A DNA stretch of 64,000 nt, taken from assembly GCF_001746915.1 (NCBI RefSeq), contig NZ_MJGC01000077.1, positions 124,001-188,000 on the forward strand, in the 5' to 3' direction. The notes beneath the pieces were generated by a model that made no database searches, had not been told where the DNA came from, and was given only the letters and a program-made list of their open reading frames with translations. The position numbers and the translations under genes were made by a program. Positions 42,768 to 51,958 of the stretch are shown piece after piece (positions within the stretch are counted from its first letter, which is position 1; every line of letters begins with the position of its first letter). The stretch comes from Desertifilum tharense IPPAS B-1220. Lineage in GTDB: Bacteria > Cyanobacteriota > Cyanobacteriia > Cyanobacteriales > Desertifilaceae.

Positions 42768-43187
42768 ATGGCTTCCACTCCGAGTTCTCCCCCCCAAACC
42801 ATTGAATATTCAGAGCGTTCCCTCACCAGAGCCAAGCGATCGCTTTCGTGTTCGCCCTTCAAGTTTGCGCTATTTGCCGCCATGCTAACGCGTAGCATTC
42901 CCCTTGCAGACCTTGTGGGGACTCAGGGGAGCGAAGCCCAGTATACTCAACATCCGCTTGCAGAACTTGCAGCCGAGAATGCTTTACTGTGGTTAATACA
43001 AGTGGGCGTTCTCCGCCGAGAAGTTGATGGTCAGGGCATTACCGATCGCTTTCGTCTCACTCCCCTAGGGCGTCAGATTATTCAACAGTGGCAAGCACAA
43101 AACCAACAAATTCCACCGGCGAGTTGGCGCGATCGCATCTACAATACCCTAACTCGCTGGTTGGCATTTTGGGGCATCAAACCCTAG
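42768..43187 (+). CDS. Conserved cyanobacterial hypothetical protein, Npun_F0494-like
   Basis: A 139-residue protein. The pattern IEYSERSLTRAKRSLSCSPFKFALFAAML, then LADLVGTQG and ENALLWLIQVGVLRREVDGQGITDRFRLTPLGRQIIQQW, looks like a winged-helix-like protein conserved in cyanobacteria (Npun_F0494 family as I recall it). The RFRLTPLGRQII segment resembles a wing and helix. The middle LADLVGTQG to YTQHP region is low in complexity. Role unknown. It lies 129 bp upstream of cobQ on the same strand. Confidence 0.65.
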   Translation: MASTPSSPPQTIEYSERSLTRAKRSLSCSPFKFALFAAMLTRSIPLADLVGTQGSEAQYTQHPLAELAAENALLWLIQVGVLRREVDGQGITDRFRLTPLGRQIIQQWQAQNQQIPPASWRDRIYNTLTRWLAFWGIKP

Positions 43188-43315
43188 ATTGAAGTATTAT
43201 CTACTCCCTGTCACAGACCTCGCGTCAAGTATTTCTCGCAACTGACTCTTGATTTGTCCCGTGTTGCGAGAAACACTTTCTAGTCAATCACCACTCTCTA
43301 CAACTAGATCGAACA

Positions 43316-44782
43316 ATGAAAGCCATCATGGTTGTCGGAACCACCTCCCACGCTGGGAAGTCCCTACTCTGCGCCGCACTCTGTCGAATCCTGGGGCGTC
43401 GAGGATGGCGAGTGACCCCCTTTAAAGGACAGAACATGGCCTTAAACTCCTACGTGACCAACAGTGGCGGAGAAATTGGCTATGCTCAAGCCGTCCAAGC
43501 TTGGGCTGCTGGGGTTGCGCCTCGCGTCGAAATGAATCCCATTTTGTTAAAGCCTCAAGGAGACATGACTTCTCAAGTGATCGTCAAAGGGAAAGCCATT
43601 GGGCGAACCCGCGCCGCCGATTATTACGAGCAGTATTTTGACCTGGGTTGGCAGGCGATTACCGAGTCGCTTCAGCGCCTGCGCGAAGAATTCGATCTGA
43701 TTGTTTGTGAAGGTGCAGGGAGTCCCGCAGAAATTAATCTCAAGCATCGCGACTTAACGAATATGCGGGTTGCGACTTACCTGAATGCCGCTACTATCCT
43801 CGTTGTCGATATCGATCGGGGGGGAGCCTTTGCCCATATTATCGGTACCCTAGAGTTGCTAGAACCCAACGAACGAGCCTTAATTAAAGGCATTGTCATT
43901 AACAAGTTTCGCGGTCAGCGCAGCCTATTAGAACCGGGGATTCAATGGTTAGAAGAGAGAACCGGGATTCCCGTAATTGGGGTGATTCCCTGGATGGATC
44001 GCAATTTCCCCTCAGAAGATTCTCTCGACTTATTTGAGCAGCGCTCCAACCGCAATACAGGTGAAATTAATATTGGGGTGATTCGCTTGCCTCGAATTTC
44101 CAACTTCACGGACTTCGATCCGCTAGAAGCCGAATCAACCGTGAATTTACAATACATTAGCCCGAAAGAGCGCCTCGGCTATCCGGATGCAGTGATTATT
44201 CCGGGTTCTAAAACGACCATTGCCGATATGCTGGTTTTGCAGCAAACGGGTATGGCAGAAGCCATCCGAGAATATGTGGCTGCTGGGGGAACGGTTTTAG
44301 GGATTTGTGGCGGGTTTCAGATGCTCGGTCAAATGCTAGCCGATCCTGAAGGCGTAGAGGGGGAAGAAGGACGGTTTAAAGGGTTAGATTTACTCCCCAT
44401 TAAAACCGTGATTGCCGGTCAAAAGATTGCCCGTCAGCGCGTTGTCACCTCAAATTTCCCTCGTGCTGGTTTGCCAGTTGCGGGGTATGAAATTCACCAC
44501 GGACGCACGACTTTAGTCGAAAGTTCGACGACGCAACCGTTATTTGATGACTCTAATTTAGGGTTGGTTAACTTGAATCAATCGGTGTGGGGAACCTATT
44601 TGCACGGTCTTTTTGATAATGGGCCGTGGCGGCGGACTTGGTTAAATCGTTTGCGCCAGCAACGCGGGATTGCCGCTTTACCGAATGGAATTGCGAACTA
44701 CCGCGATCAGCGAGAAGCGCTTTTGGATGACTTAGCGCATCAGATTGAGGCTCACTTAGATTTAAAACCCATTCTGGAATAG
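43316..44782 (+). CDS. cobQ: Cobyric acid synthase
   Basis: Amidates four carboxylates of adenosylcobyrinic acid a,c-diamide with glutamine and ATP in cobalamin synthesis. It has 488 residues, near the usual length. The P-loop of the dethiobiotin-synthase-like domain is MVVGTTSHAGKSLLCAALC, followed by PFKGQNMALNSYVT. The glutaminase domain holds the nucleophile in GICGGFQMLGQML and the catalytic His in WGTYLHGLFDN. The 2Fe-2S ferredoxin gene follows 27 bp downstream, an arrangement seen in other cyanobacteria. Confidence 0.96.
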   Translation: MKAIMVVGTTSHAGKSLLCAALCRILGRRGWRVTPFKGQNMALNSYVTNSGGEIGYAQAVQAWAAGVAPRVEMNPILLKPQGDMTSQVIVKGKAIGRTRAADYYEQYFDLGWQAITESLQRLREEFDLIVCEGAGSPAEINLKHRDLTNMRVATYLNAATILVVDIDRGGAFAHIIGTLELLEPNERALIKGIVINKFRGQRSLLEPGIQWLEERTGIPVIGVIPWMDRNFPSEDSLDLFEQRSNRNTGEINIGVIRLPRISNFTDFDPLEAESTVNLQYISPKERLGYPDAVIIPGSKTTIADMLVLQQTGMAEAIREYVAAGGTVLGICGGFQMLGQMLADPEGVEGEEGRFKGLDLLPIKTVIAGQKIARQRVVTSNFPRAGLPVAGYEIHHGRTTLVESSTTQPLFDDSNLGLVNLNQSVWGTYLHGLFDNGPWRRTWLNRLRQQRGIAALPNGIANYRDQREALLDDLAHQIEAHLDLKPILE

Positions 44783-44809
44783 CGTTGGCTCAAAAAGGGA
44801 CAATTACCC

Positions 44810-45046
44810 ATGACTCAAATTACTTTTTTACCGGATCGGGTAACGGTTGAAGCCCAGCCAGGAGAACCCCTACTTGATGTCGCCGAACGAGCCGGAATCA
44901 CAATTCCCACCGGCTGTTTGATGGGGTCTTGCCACGCCTGCGAGGTGGAGGTGGATGATGAACAAGTTATTTGTGCTTGTATTACGGCAGTCCCTAGGGA
45001 TAAGCAGGCGATGACTATTAATGTGTTTGTCGATCCGACTTGGTAG
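44810..45046 (+). CDS. Short 2Fe-2S ferredoxin
   Basis: A 78-residue plant-type-like [2Fe-2S] protein. The cluster ligands are in TGCLMGSCHACEVEV (Cys36, Cys41 and Cys44, pattern Cx4Cx2C) with Cys55 or Cys57 in VICACITAV as fourth ligand, a shorter spacing than in photosynthetic ferredoxin. It starts like a ferredoxin: TQITFLPDRVTVEAQPGEPLLDVAERAGI. It likely carries electrons in the cytoplasm. It is linked to cobQ; the partner may be a cobalamin-pathway reductase or another redox enzyme, not shown by sequence. Confidence 0.88.
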   Translation: MTQITFLPDRVTVEAQPGEPLLDVAERAGITIPTGCLMGSCHACEVEVDDEQVICACITAVPRDKQAMTINVFVDPTW

Positions 45047-45134
45047 GCTGGCCGGATTGTCTAGACAGCTTGCCTGTTGCGTTTCCCGACGCTCTACCGA
45101 GTTGCTGGAGAGCGCGGGAGAGTGCGCTACAGTT

Positions 45135-46661
45135 TTACCGGGGGCGGCCTAGGGTGGTGATGTAAACGACGGCTTCGTCGGTGGGGATGCCGAGAACTTC
45201 GTTCACTTGATCGTCAAAGAAGCCACCAATGCCACTGACGCCTAAACCGAGGTGGATGGCTGCGAGGTTCAAACGCTGTCCGAGATGACCGGCATCCATG
45301 TGGAGGTAGCGATAAACGCGATCGCCATATTTTTGCACGGCTTTTTTTAAGTCGGCGGTGTGGAATAATACGGCCCCCGCATCGCGACCTAAATCTTGTC
45401 CTAAACAGAGATAATGCAATTCTCTGCGAAAGTTCTTAAATCGAATTTGCCGCAGTTCCTGGGCTTTAGGAGCGTAGTAATAGCACCCTTCATCTAGGCC
45501 GCTGACTCCGGAAACCACGAGGAAGGTTTCAATTAAGCCCAAATCAAAATAATCGGGTGCAGCATCTAACCCTTGGGGCAAGTAGCGATGGGGTTGATAG
45601 GTGAAGTTGAGCAGAAACTTCAGTTCGTCGAGGGTTAGGTCTGCTCCAGTATAGGCGCGGGTGGAACGACGTTTGAGAATAGTTTGTTCTAAACCTTGGA
45701 GATTTTCACCCCAACTGATGGGATCGGTGGCGGTGGAAACTTTCAGACAAAAGGGAAAATTGTACTTATCTTCAAGGGTTGCTTCCGGAAATTCTGCTTG
45801 CCACTCGACGACGCTAACTAATTCGCTGGGAATTTGGGTGGCTTGGTGTAAATGGTTTAAAAGTTCGCCGTCGGGAATGGCGGGGTATTGGGTTTGGGTA
45901 CTCGAAGCGAGCGCCGTTCGGTAGGGTTGGGGATGGGTTGGCGACTCGTTTAAGGGAATGACTGCGATCGCGCCCTCTTGCTGCGGGTCGAGATACAATA
46001 ACTCATTCACGGCTGAATCGACAAACCCCCCCAACAGATGCGGGCGATAGCCGTTTAAGCTACCCGCTAGCTCTAAGTTGCCCAGTAAATGACCCGTATC
46101 TAGACAAATTCGCCGATACGCGCGATCCTGGTAGCGCCACGCCGAACGAAAGAAAATCGCCGTTGTCACCAGTGCTAACTGGGTTTGTTCGAGGATGGGG
46201 TGCCAAAAGCAAGCGGCTTGCAGAGCAGACCAAACTTCGCTATCCCAAAAATGGACTAAGCAATGGGTTTTGGCTTGATAGTTATATAAACCCGCATTTA
46301 GCAGGCGCGTTCCCCGCGAAACGAGATAGACTTCAGCCGGATAAAGACCCCCCGCCGAAGGAACTGCTCTCAGATAGAGAGGATCGCCCATTAAGGTGGG
46401 TACCATTGCGGTGACGCCATAGCTACAGAACAGAAAACGCGACAAGCGCATCCACTCTTGCTCGATTTGGCTGTAACTTTGTAGATCTGAAGAGGCTTTG
46501 AGGTAGGGTTTAAGATCGATGAGCGTGCCGATCTTATATTCCTTAAACGGAGTAGGCTGACGATCCCAGTCCAGCCCTTGATTTTTGCTGGCGATGGTTT
46601 CTGGGTCGTATTTGGTCCGTTGATGGTAGTGTTGGGCAATTGACGAGCGAATCTCTGACAT
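45135..46661 (-). CDS. SagB/ThcOx-family nitroreductase-like oxidoreductase, double domain
   Basis: A 508-residue protein with two nitroreductase-type domains of SagB/ThcOx style. The N-terminal half (about 45-290) has TKYDPETIASKN, RAVPSAGGLYPAEVYLVSRG and YRRICLDTGHLLGNLELAGSLNGYRP. The C-terminal half (about 320-505) repeats this with TILKRRSTRAYTGADLTLDELKFLLN, DAGHLGQRLNLAAIHLGLGVSGIGGF and EVLGIPTDEAVVYITTLG. Related enzymes use FMN to oxidise azolines in peptide maturation. No precursor peptide, cyclodehydratase or protease gene is nearby, so a different role is likely. It stands alone, facing a ferredoxin gene. Confidence 0.8.
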   Translation of the reverse strand: MSEIRSSIAQHYHQRTKYDPETIASKNQGLDWDRQPTPFKEYKIGTLIDLKPYLKASSDLQSYSQIEQEWMRLSRFLFCSYGVTAMVPTLMGDPLYLRAVPSAGGLYPAEVYLVSRGTRLLNAGLYNYQAKTHCLVHFWDSEVWSALQAACFWHPILEQTQLALVTTAIFFRSAWRYQDRAYRRICLDTGHLLGNLELAGSLNGYRPHLLGGFVDSAVNELLYLDPQQEGAIAVIPLNESPTHPQPYRTALASSTQTQYPAIPDGELLNHLHQATQIPSELVSVVEWQAEFPEATLEDKYNFPFCLKVSTATDPISWGENLQGLEQTILKRRSTRAYTGADLTLDELKFLLNFTYQPHRYLPQGLDAAPDYFDLGLIETFLVVSGVSGLDEGCYYYAPKAQELRQIRFKNFRRELHYLCLGQDLGRDAGAVLFHTADLKKAVQKYGDRVYRYLHMDAGHLGQRLNLAAIHLGLGVSGIGGFFDDQVNEVLGIPTDEAVVYITTLGRPR

Positions 46662-46803
46662 AGGTTGTTAGTTTCCAGCGTTCTCTGGCAACACTATCGA
46701 TCTTGACATCCGAAACTGCGAAATAGATTTATTTGGAGGAAATGCTTGGAAGTTTGAGACTCAGGGGACAATAGAAACAGCTTTTTTCATCCTGAGCGGA
46801 AAA

Positions 46804-47775
46804 ATGAGCCAGTTATCTTCCGAACAGTTACAAGTTGAATTAGCCGCCCTTCGTCGCGAAGTTGCCCAACTGCAAGCGTTGAAATCTGTACTTGAGGTGC
46901 AAGCAGAGTTAACAAATCGCTTGTTTGGCATGGGTAAAGCCGCTACCGGAACGCTGATGCTGAGGGCGATGTTGTTGCAAGCGGTGCAAACTGCCAATCA
47001 GTTTACGGGGGCTGAGGCGAGCAGTTTGTTTCTTTTGGATGAAAATAGTGTGGTGACTGAAAGCGTTTTGGCTCGTGGTGCAACCATTCGCGAACACAAG
47101 CAAAATGCGATTGGTACGGTTCTCGATCGCGGCTTGGCGGGTTGGGTGAGTCGCCATCGACAAACGGCGCTGATTCAAGATACCCAACGTGACGATCGCT
47201 GGATTACGTTGCCCGATCAACCCTATGCGGTGCGTTCGGTGCTGTGCGTTCCATTGCTTAAAGGATATCGCTTATTGGGGATTTTGACGCTAATGCATCC
47301 TCAACCCAATCATTTTAATCGGGTGTCGGTGGAGATGATGGAACATCTGGCTCCTCACTTGACGTTGGTGCTGGATAATGCCCAGATGGATTCTCAGATC
47401 GATCTCCTGAAGCAACAGTGGCTCGATGAACCTCAGCAGCAAGAACAGAGACACCCAGAACTTTCTCTGATTGGTTTATACATGATTACGAGCGATATGA
47501 AGTTTCTTTATGCCAATGCGCGTCTGGCTGAAATGTTTGGGTATCCTTTTGGAGAGCTAGTGGCGTTGGACTCTGTGGTGGATTTGCTGGTTCCGAAAGA
47601 CCGCGAATTCATTACGGAGCAAATTAAACAGTGCTTCCAAGGCCAGATGAATAGTATTGCTTATGCGGTTAAGGGTTTGCCGAAACATGGACAACCGATG
47701 GGTGTGGATTTGCAAGGCGAACGAACCAAGTTTTACGGTAAAACGGTGATGATTGGGACGGTGAAGCTTTTGTAA
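46804..47775 (+). CDS. GAF-PAS sensory protein
   Basis: A 323-residue soluble sensory protein. An N-terminal coiled coil (SSEQLQVELAALRREVAQLQALKSVLE, about 3-40) leads into a GAF domain (about 50-195) with AEASSLFLLDENSVVTESVLARG, GWVSRHRQTALIQDTQRDDRW and VRSVLCVPLLKGYRLLGILTLMHPQ. A PAS domain follows (about 220-320) with MFGYPFGELVALDSVVDLLVPKDREFI. There is no kinase, GGDEF or output domain, so it probably acts in a complex. It is divergent from the SagB-like gene. Confidence 0.88.
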   Translation: MSQLSSEQLQVELAALRREVAQLQALKSVLEVQAELTNRLFGMGKAATGTLMLRAMLLQAVQTANQFTGAEASSLFLLDENSVVTESVLARGATIREHKQNAIGTVLDRGLAGWVSRHRQTALIQDTQRDDRWITLPDQPYAVRSVLCVPLLKGYRLLGILTLMHPQPNHFNRVSVEMMEHLAPHLTLVLDNAQMDSQIDLLKQQWLDEPQQQEQRHPELSLIGLYMITSDMKFLYANARLAEMFGYPFGELVALDSVVDLLVPKDREFITEQIKQCFQGQMNSIAYAVKGLPKHGQPMGVDLQGERTKFYGKTVMIGTVKLL

Positions 47776-48175
47776 GAAGGATTGACAATTTTTAGTTTGG
47801 GCGATCGCGCTTTGGTAATGCTGATTTGGGTTATAGCTGTACTCAGTAAGGTTAGGACAGACTGAACTGCTCAAAAGATGAGACTCACTCGGTTTTAACT
47901 CAGCACACCGCTACGCGGAAGCAAGCTACAGCACTCAGCACTCAGCTATAGCATTGGGCGATCGCGCTGGAGTCATCGGCGATTTGACGCTCTTGATAGC
48001 TCGGTTTGCTTGACGCTGCGCGGGTTTTCCACGGCGATGCACTCCCTTTGAACGCGAACAATGCTTAAAAAAAGCTTAGAAGCGGTAGGCTTTATATTTC
48101 GTTACGTTAGCATCGTCAATACGGCATAAGCAAAAATACTTAATATAACACTAACTTTTCAGCCAGGAAGCAATC
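47776..48175. other. Intergenic region with inverted copy of the composite repeat
   Basis: No gene seen. Bases 47898-47950 hold AACTCAGCACACCGCTACGCGGAAGC and CAGCACTCAGCACTCAGC, the reverse complement of the GTGCTGAGTGCTGAG unit at 38330 and of the TGCGTAGCAGTGTGCTGAGTT region at 6375. HIP1-like sites occur near 47801 and 47957. The pentapeptide-gene promoter region with TTAATATAA (about 48141) lies at the right end. Confidence 0.6.
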
Positions 48176-48730
48176 ATGGCTACGGCTTTCAAGATGGAGA
48201 AAATTAGCGTAGAGGATCTGCTCGCGCAGTATGCTAGAGGTCAACGAGATTTTGAGCAAGTCGATTTAAGTTGTGCTGACTTGTTTGAAGCAAATTTGCA
48301 AGAAATTAACCTGAAAAACAGCAAATTAGTGCAAATTTACCTGCCCTATGGAGACTTGAGTCAGGCAAATTTAGAGGCCACTCAACTCCAGGGGGCCCAA
48401 CTCAGTAATACACAACTGTATTACGCAAATTTCGCCCATGCAGATTTACAAAAAGCGAATCTTTCGCGCTCCAATCTGCGCTACGCCAACCTTCGAGGAG
48501 CAGACCTATCGGAAGCCAACCTACATGGGGCGGACTTAGCTTATGCAGATTTATCAGACGCCAATTTAAGTGACGCCGATCTGAGCAATGCAAATTTCAA
48601 AAAAACAAATTTGACCGGAGCAAAACTCAGCAACGCCAATCTTTTTCGATCGCAAAACGTCGATTTGCTCGATGCTGAATTTGATACCACAACCATTTGG
48701 CCAGACGGTCATCGTCAAAGCCCGAACTAG
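48176..48730 (+). CDS. Pentapeptide-repeat protein
   Basis: A 184-residue protein almost wholly made of pentapeptide repeats A(N/D)Lxx (ADLFEANLQEINLKNSKL, ADLSEANLHGADLAYADLSDANL), from about 38 to 172. The fold is a right-handed quadrilateral beta helix. The N-terminus MATAFKMEKISVEDLLAQYARGQRDFEQ is a helix-rich cap, and the C-terminus ends with TIWPDGHRQSPN. Ribosome binding site AGGAAG lies 7 bases before ATG. Such proteins are frequent in cyanobacteria; the role is unknown. Confidence 0.92.
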   Translation: MATAFKMEKISVEDLLAQYARGQRDFEQVDLSCADLFEANLQEINLKNSKLVQIYLPYGDLSQANLEATQLQGAQLSNTQLYYANFAHADLQKANLSRSNLRYANLRGADLSEANLHGADLAYADLSDANLSDADLSNANFKKTNLTGAKLSNANLFRSQNVDLLDAEFDTTTIWPDGHRQSPN

Positions 48731-48829
48731 CCAAAGCCGGTTAGGCCCCCCTTGCCAATAAGGTAAGCTGCAACAGAGACCATTAAGATAGACCGATTAG
48801 CGCGATCGCCTGAACAGCAAGGGGAAACG

Positions 48830-49375
48830 ATGAACGAACTCACCCTAGAGTGGCAAGAAGGCTCTCAACTCAGACAAGAAATCATCAGCCAACACCAACC
48901 CAGCAAGCATCCCGGAACGATTCGCCTCGGACGAGATCCTGCCCAGTGCGACATCGTTCTCTCGCATCCCACCGTATCCGGCTTGCATATTGAAATCTTT
49001 TTCAGCCCCCCACAAGATAGCTTCAAAGTCCGCAACCTCCGGGGCGAAAGCAATCCCCCCATGATTGACGGTCAACTGTTGCCTGAAGGAGAACAGTTTC
49101 TCAGCGAAGGCAGTACGATTCAATTAGGGCAAATGTTATTGAGAGTTACTGAAATCTCTAGCGGCGTTCCACCCACCGTCATCATGCCCCCCCAAGCACC
49201 CATCCGGTCATCTACTACCCCACCTGCGATCGCGTCGCCCACAGCCCCCCCAACCTATGGGCTAAAGTGTCCGAACTGCGGTCATATTTCCCCCTTCGAG
49301 AGGCAAAATCAGCCCTGCGCGAGCTGCGGTCATTTTCTAGTGAATGCGGAAAGCGTCCTGATTCCTCCGAAATAA
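48830..49375 (+). CDS. FHA-domain protein with C-terminal zinc ribbon
   Basis: A 181-residue protein. The FHA domain (about 22-95), which binds phosphothreonine, has IRLGRDPAQCDIVLSHPTVSGLHIEIFF with the GR, S and H positions of the canonical fold, then VRNLRG and PMIDGQLLPEGEQFLSEGSTIQLG. A Pro-rich linker with VIMPPQAPIRSS follows. The C-terminus has a double CxxC zinc ribbon: CPNCGHISPFERQNQPCASCGHFL. It starts after a good ribosome binding site (AAGGGGAAA) and is the first of a three-gene set with an FHA-flavoprotein and a membrane protein. Confidence 0.9.
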   Translation: MNELTLEWQEGSQLRQEIISQHQPSKHPGTIRLGRDPAQCDIVLSHPTVSGLHIEIFFSPPQDSFKVRNLRGESNPPMIDGQLLPEGEQFLSEGSTIQLGQMLLRVTEISSGVPPTVIMPPQAPIRSSTTPPAIASPTAPPTYGLKCPNCGHISPFERQNQPCASCGHFLVNAESVLIPPK

Positions 49376-49483
49376 GAAAATAACAAACAAACCTCACTCC
49401 AGAATCGCCGATGTGAGTTTTGAGCATTGGCGATTGCAACCCATACTCTAGAATTTGGCCAGCCATCACAGAAGGATTGGGAG

Positions 49484-51463
49484 ATGCAATCTGAACCTCT
49501 ACGCTTACGCCTAAGCTGGGAAGATCCAACCACCGGGGAAAGACGAGAACCGCTTCTGACCGTTCCCATCGCCCTAGGACGCGAATTTGCTCGAATGCCG
49601 GCCCAACTTGAAGGGCGACGCGTGTCGCGCATGGTTCTAAATAGTTTAGAAGTCTCCCGCTATCACCTTCTAATTGACCTAGAACCAAACGGGTTAATGG
49701 TGATTGACCAAAACAGCGGTAACGGCACCTTCGTCAACGGGATGCAGCAGTCTCGCTGCTTATTAGCCAATGGCGACACCCTGCAAGTCGGTCCCTATAC
49801 AGTCACGATCTCCTTTGCGGGAGGGATGGCCGCTTCTTTACCTCCGCCTCGCAGTTCTCAGATTTTCTTCAACCCCGATACCGGTTTGCCCGATCCCACC
49901 CAACCGCCCCTGCCGCCAACGCCTGCGGTTCAAAGTCTATTTCCACCACCCGCCTTTCAAGATGAACTCGTCAAAATTCAGGATTTGCACGCCACAGGAT
50001 TTCCGGTTACAGAAGTGGACTATGCGGCAGTCGGTGCGGGTTTAGGAAGTTTTGTGTGGGTTGATTTATTGCGCCTCGGCGGGGTGAAGCCGTCGCAAAT
50101 TCGGGCCTTGGGTTTAGAGCCGCAACCCTATGCACGCTATAAGCAACTGTGCGAAAATTCCCAGATTCCGCCTTACGAGCGCTTGCGATCAAATTCTGAC
50201 TCTTGTCCCGATAATATTTGGGGTTGGCCGAGTTATGCGGTGCGAGAAGCTTGGCAAGAGCTGGTGAAGGGGAAATTTGCAGCTAGTTTGCAGCTATTGT
50301 GGCGCGTTTTTGCCGAGCCGACCTTTGCCGAAACCTATACGCCGCGTTCGGGGAACGTGTTTGCCTCCATTGACCGGGAGGTGAAACGGATTGGTTGGGA
50401 GTCTATTTTTGAGTATGGACGAGTGCGGGCGATTCGCAAGACCGAAGATGGACGATATGCGATCGCCCTCTCTCGCCGTCGCGAAGGTACCGAAACCTCT
50501 AATTACGCCTTTTGCCTCGCCCGCTACATTCATTTAGCGACAGGCTATCCTGCCGTGCAATTTTTACCCGACCTGCAAGCCTATCGCGAAAAAACCGGGG
50601 ATTATCAATTCGTCGTCAACGCCTACGAACCCCACAATCATATCTACGAACATTTAGAACAGTTTGGCGGAACTGTGATGATTCGGGGTCGGGGGATTGT
50701 TGCCTCGCGGGTCGTCCAGCGCATAGATCAAGCCCGCAAGCAGAACGCTCAAATTTCTATTCTCCACCTCATGCGCGGCCCCAACCCCCAAGGAAATCGG
50801 TTTGGACGCGCCCAAAGAGTTACCGAAAATCACTACGAATTTCAACCCTTTAATTGGCCTAAAGCTTGTTGGGGAGGAGATTTGCGAGAAATGCTCGAAA
50901 AAGCCACCCCCCAAGAGCGCCAGCAATTGTTAGCCGACTGGGGAGGAACCACCACCGCCGATCGCAGCGATTGGCGTCACATTGTCCAAGAAGGGTTAAA
51001 CCAAGGCTGGTATAGTATCGTGTTTGGCAATGTGGAGCGCGTGGAACAAGAGGGCAAGCGTCCCATTACCTACATTCAACAAAACGACTTTAAAGGCGAA
51101 TTTCGTCTAGAAGCCGATTTTATTATTGATGCAACTGGGTTAGACGCCAAAGTAGAAGTCAATCCCCTACTACAGGATCTCGTAACGCACTACAATTTGC
51201 CCTTAAATGCCTTGGGCCGCTTAAGCGTCAGTAACGATTTTGAACTCGTAGAAATGCGAAATCAACAGGGGCGCATGTACGCGGCGGGTGCGGCTACCCT
51301 AGGCGGCCCCTACGCGGCTGTTGATAGTTTTTTGGGCTTGCAGTATGCTGCTCTACGTTCGGTCGATCGGTTAGCCCAGCATCGGGCAATCGGGTTATCT
51401 CGCTTAAACCTACTTCGCTCGGTCGTGCAGTGGTGGAAGTGGGCAATGAATCAATCGCCCTAG
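49484..51463 (+). CDS. FHA-domain fused to a FAD/NAD(P)-binding oxidoreductase
   Basis: A 659-residue protein from ATG 49484 (Shine-Dalgarno-like AAGGATTGGGAG immediately upstream); an in-frame start at 49427 adds 19 residues without support. The N-terminal FHA domain (about 25-110) has IALGREFARMPAQL, SRYHLLIDLEPN and GNGTFVNGMQQSRC. A Pro-rich linker leads to a flavoprotein core (about 170-620) with VDYAAVGAGLGSFVWVDLLRLGG as the dinucleotide fold, HIVQEG and a later FIIDATGLDAKVEVNPL. The end resembles a flavin-dependent monooxygenase or lycopene-cyclase-like group, but the exact reaction is unknown. FHA-to-oxidoreductase fusion suggests phosphorylation-dependent control or recruitment. 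Confidence 0.75.
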   Translation: MQSEPLRLRLSWEDPTTGERREPLLTVPIALGREFARMPAQLEGRRVSRMVLNSLEVSRYHLLIDLEPNGLMVIDQNSGNGTFVNGMQQSRCLLANGDTLQVGPYTVTISFAGGMAASLPPPRSSQIFFNPDTGLPDPTQPPLPPTPAVQSLFPPPAFQDELVKIQDLHATGFPVTEVDYAAVGAGLGSFVWVDLLRLGGVKPSQIRALGLEPQPYARYKQLCENSQIPPYERLRSNSDSCPDNIWGWPSYAVREAWQELVKGKFAASLQLLWRVFAEPTFAETYTPRSGNVFASIDREVKRIGWESIFEYGRVRAIRKTEDGRYAIALSRRREGTETSNYAFCLARYIHLATGYPAVQFLPDLQAYREKTGDYQFVVNAYEPHNHIYEHLEQFGGTVMIRGRGIVASRVVQRIDQARKQNAQISILHLMRGPNPQGNRFGRAQRVTENHYEFQPFNWPKACWGGDLREMLEKATPQERQQLLADWGGTTTADRSDWRHIVQEGLNQGWYSIVFGNVERVEQEGKRPITYIQQNDFKGEFRLEADFIIDATGLDAKVEVNPLLQDLVTHYNLPLNALGRLSVSNDFELVEMRNQQGRMYAAGAATLGGPYAAVDSFLGLQYAALRSVDRLAQHRAIGLSRLNLLRSVVQWWKWAMNQSP

Positions 51464-51496
51464 GCCGGTTACGCGATCGCTTCAAGATAATCAACC

Positions 51497-51922
51497 ATGA
51501 CTCCTACCCTATTTGGACGCTGGCAAACTCGTCTATTCCTCCTAGCAACCGCAGGCGGCAGCATCACCCTATTATTTGCATTGGGCATTCTCGGCCCTGG
51601 TGCTGGAGCTATTTATTTCGGGATTCTCGCCTACGTCGCCTTATTTGGATTGGCGTGGGATGTCTTCTATAACCGCTTGCAGCAAGGGCGGTGGGACAGA
51701 GATTGGCCGGCGGCTTTCCAATGGTTAGCTGCCCTTGGAGAAGCCCTTTTTCTCCTCCTGGTTATTAAAATGATTGGCTTGCCAGGAGTCCCCCGCTGGA
51801 TGCCCGTCGGCTTATTCTTCTTGCACTATAGTTGCGTGTGGCTGGCTGTCTTCCTAACCTCGCAAAGTTTAATGCGAATCCTCTTTATCCGCTGGCGGTT
51901 TAACGGCGGGCGTTGGATTTAA
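51497..51922 (+). CDS. Four-helix membrane protein of the FHA module
   Basis: A 141-residue integral membrane protein with four predicted helices (about 11-33, 36-52, 72-92, 100-122). The loop sequence LQQGRWDRDWPAAFQW and terminal RWRFNGGRWI are basic and aromatic. It starts 33 bp after the FHA-flavoprotein gene on the same strand, so it is probably its membrane partner. I do not recognise a named family; conserved hypothetical proteins of this style exist in cyanobacteria. Confidence 0.68.
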   Translation: MTPTLFGRWQTRLFLLATAGGSITLLFALGILGPGAGAIYFGILAYVALFGLAWDVFYNRLQQGRWDRDWPAAFQWLAALGEALFLLLVIKMIGLPGVPRWMPVGLFFLHYSCVWLAVFLTSQSLMRILFIRWRFNGGRWI

Positions 51923-51958
51923 GCAGACTCCTCGGTACAACGCCCTGGCAAGCTTACA

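Noticed and set aside
42533..42805. 90-residue frame between peroxiredoxin and Npun_F0494-like genes
   Set aside because: Overlaps the start of the next gene in another frame and lacks any supporting signal.
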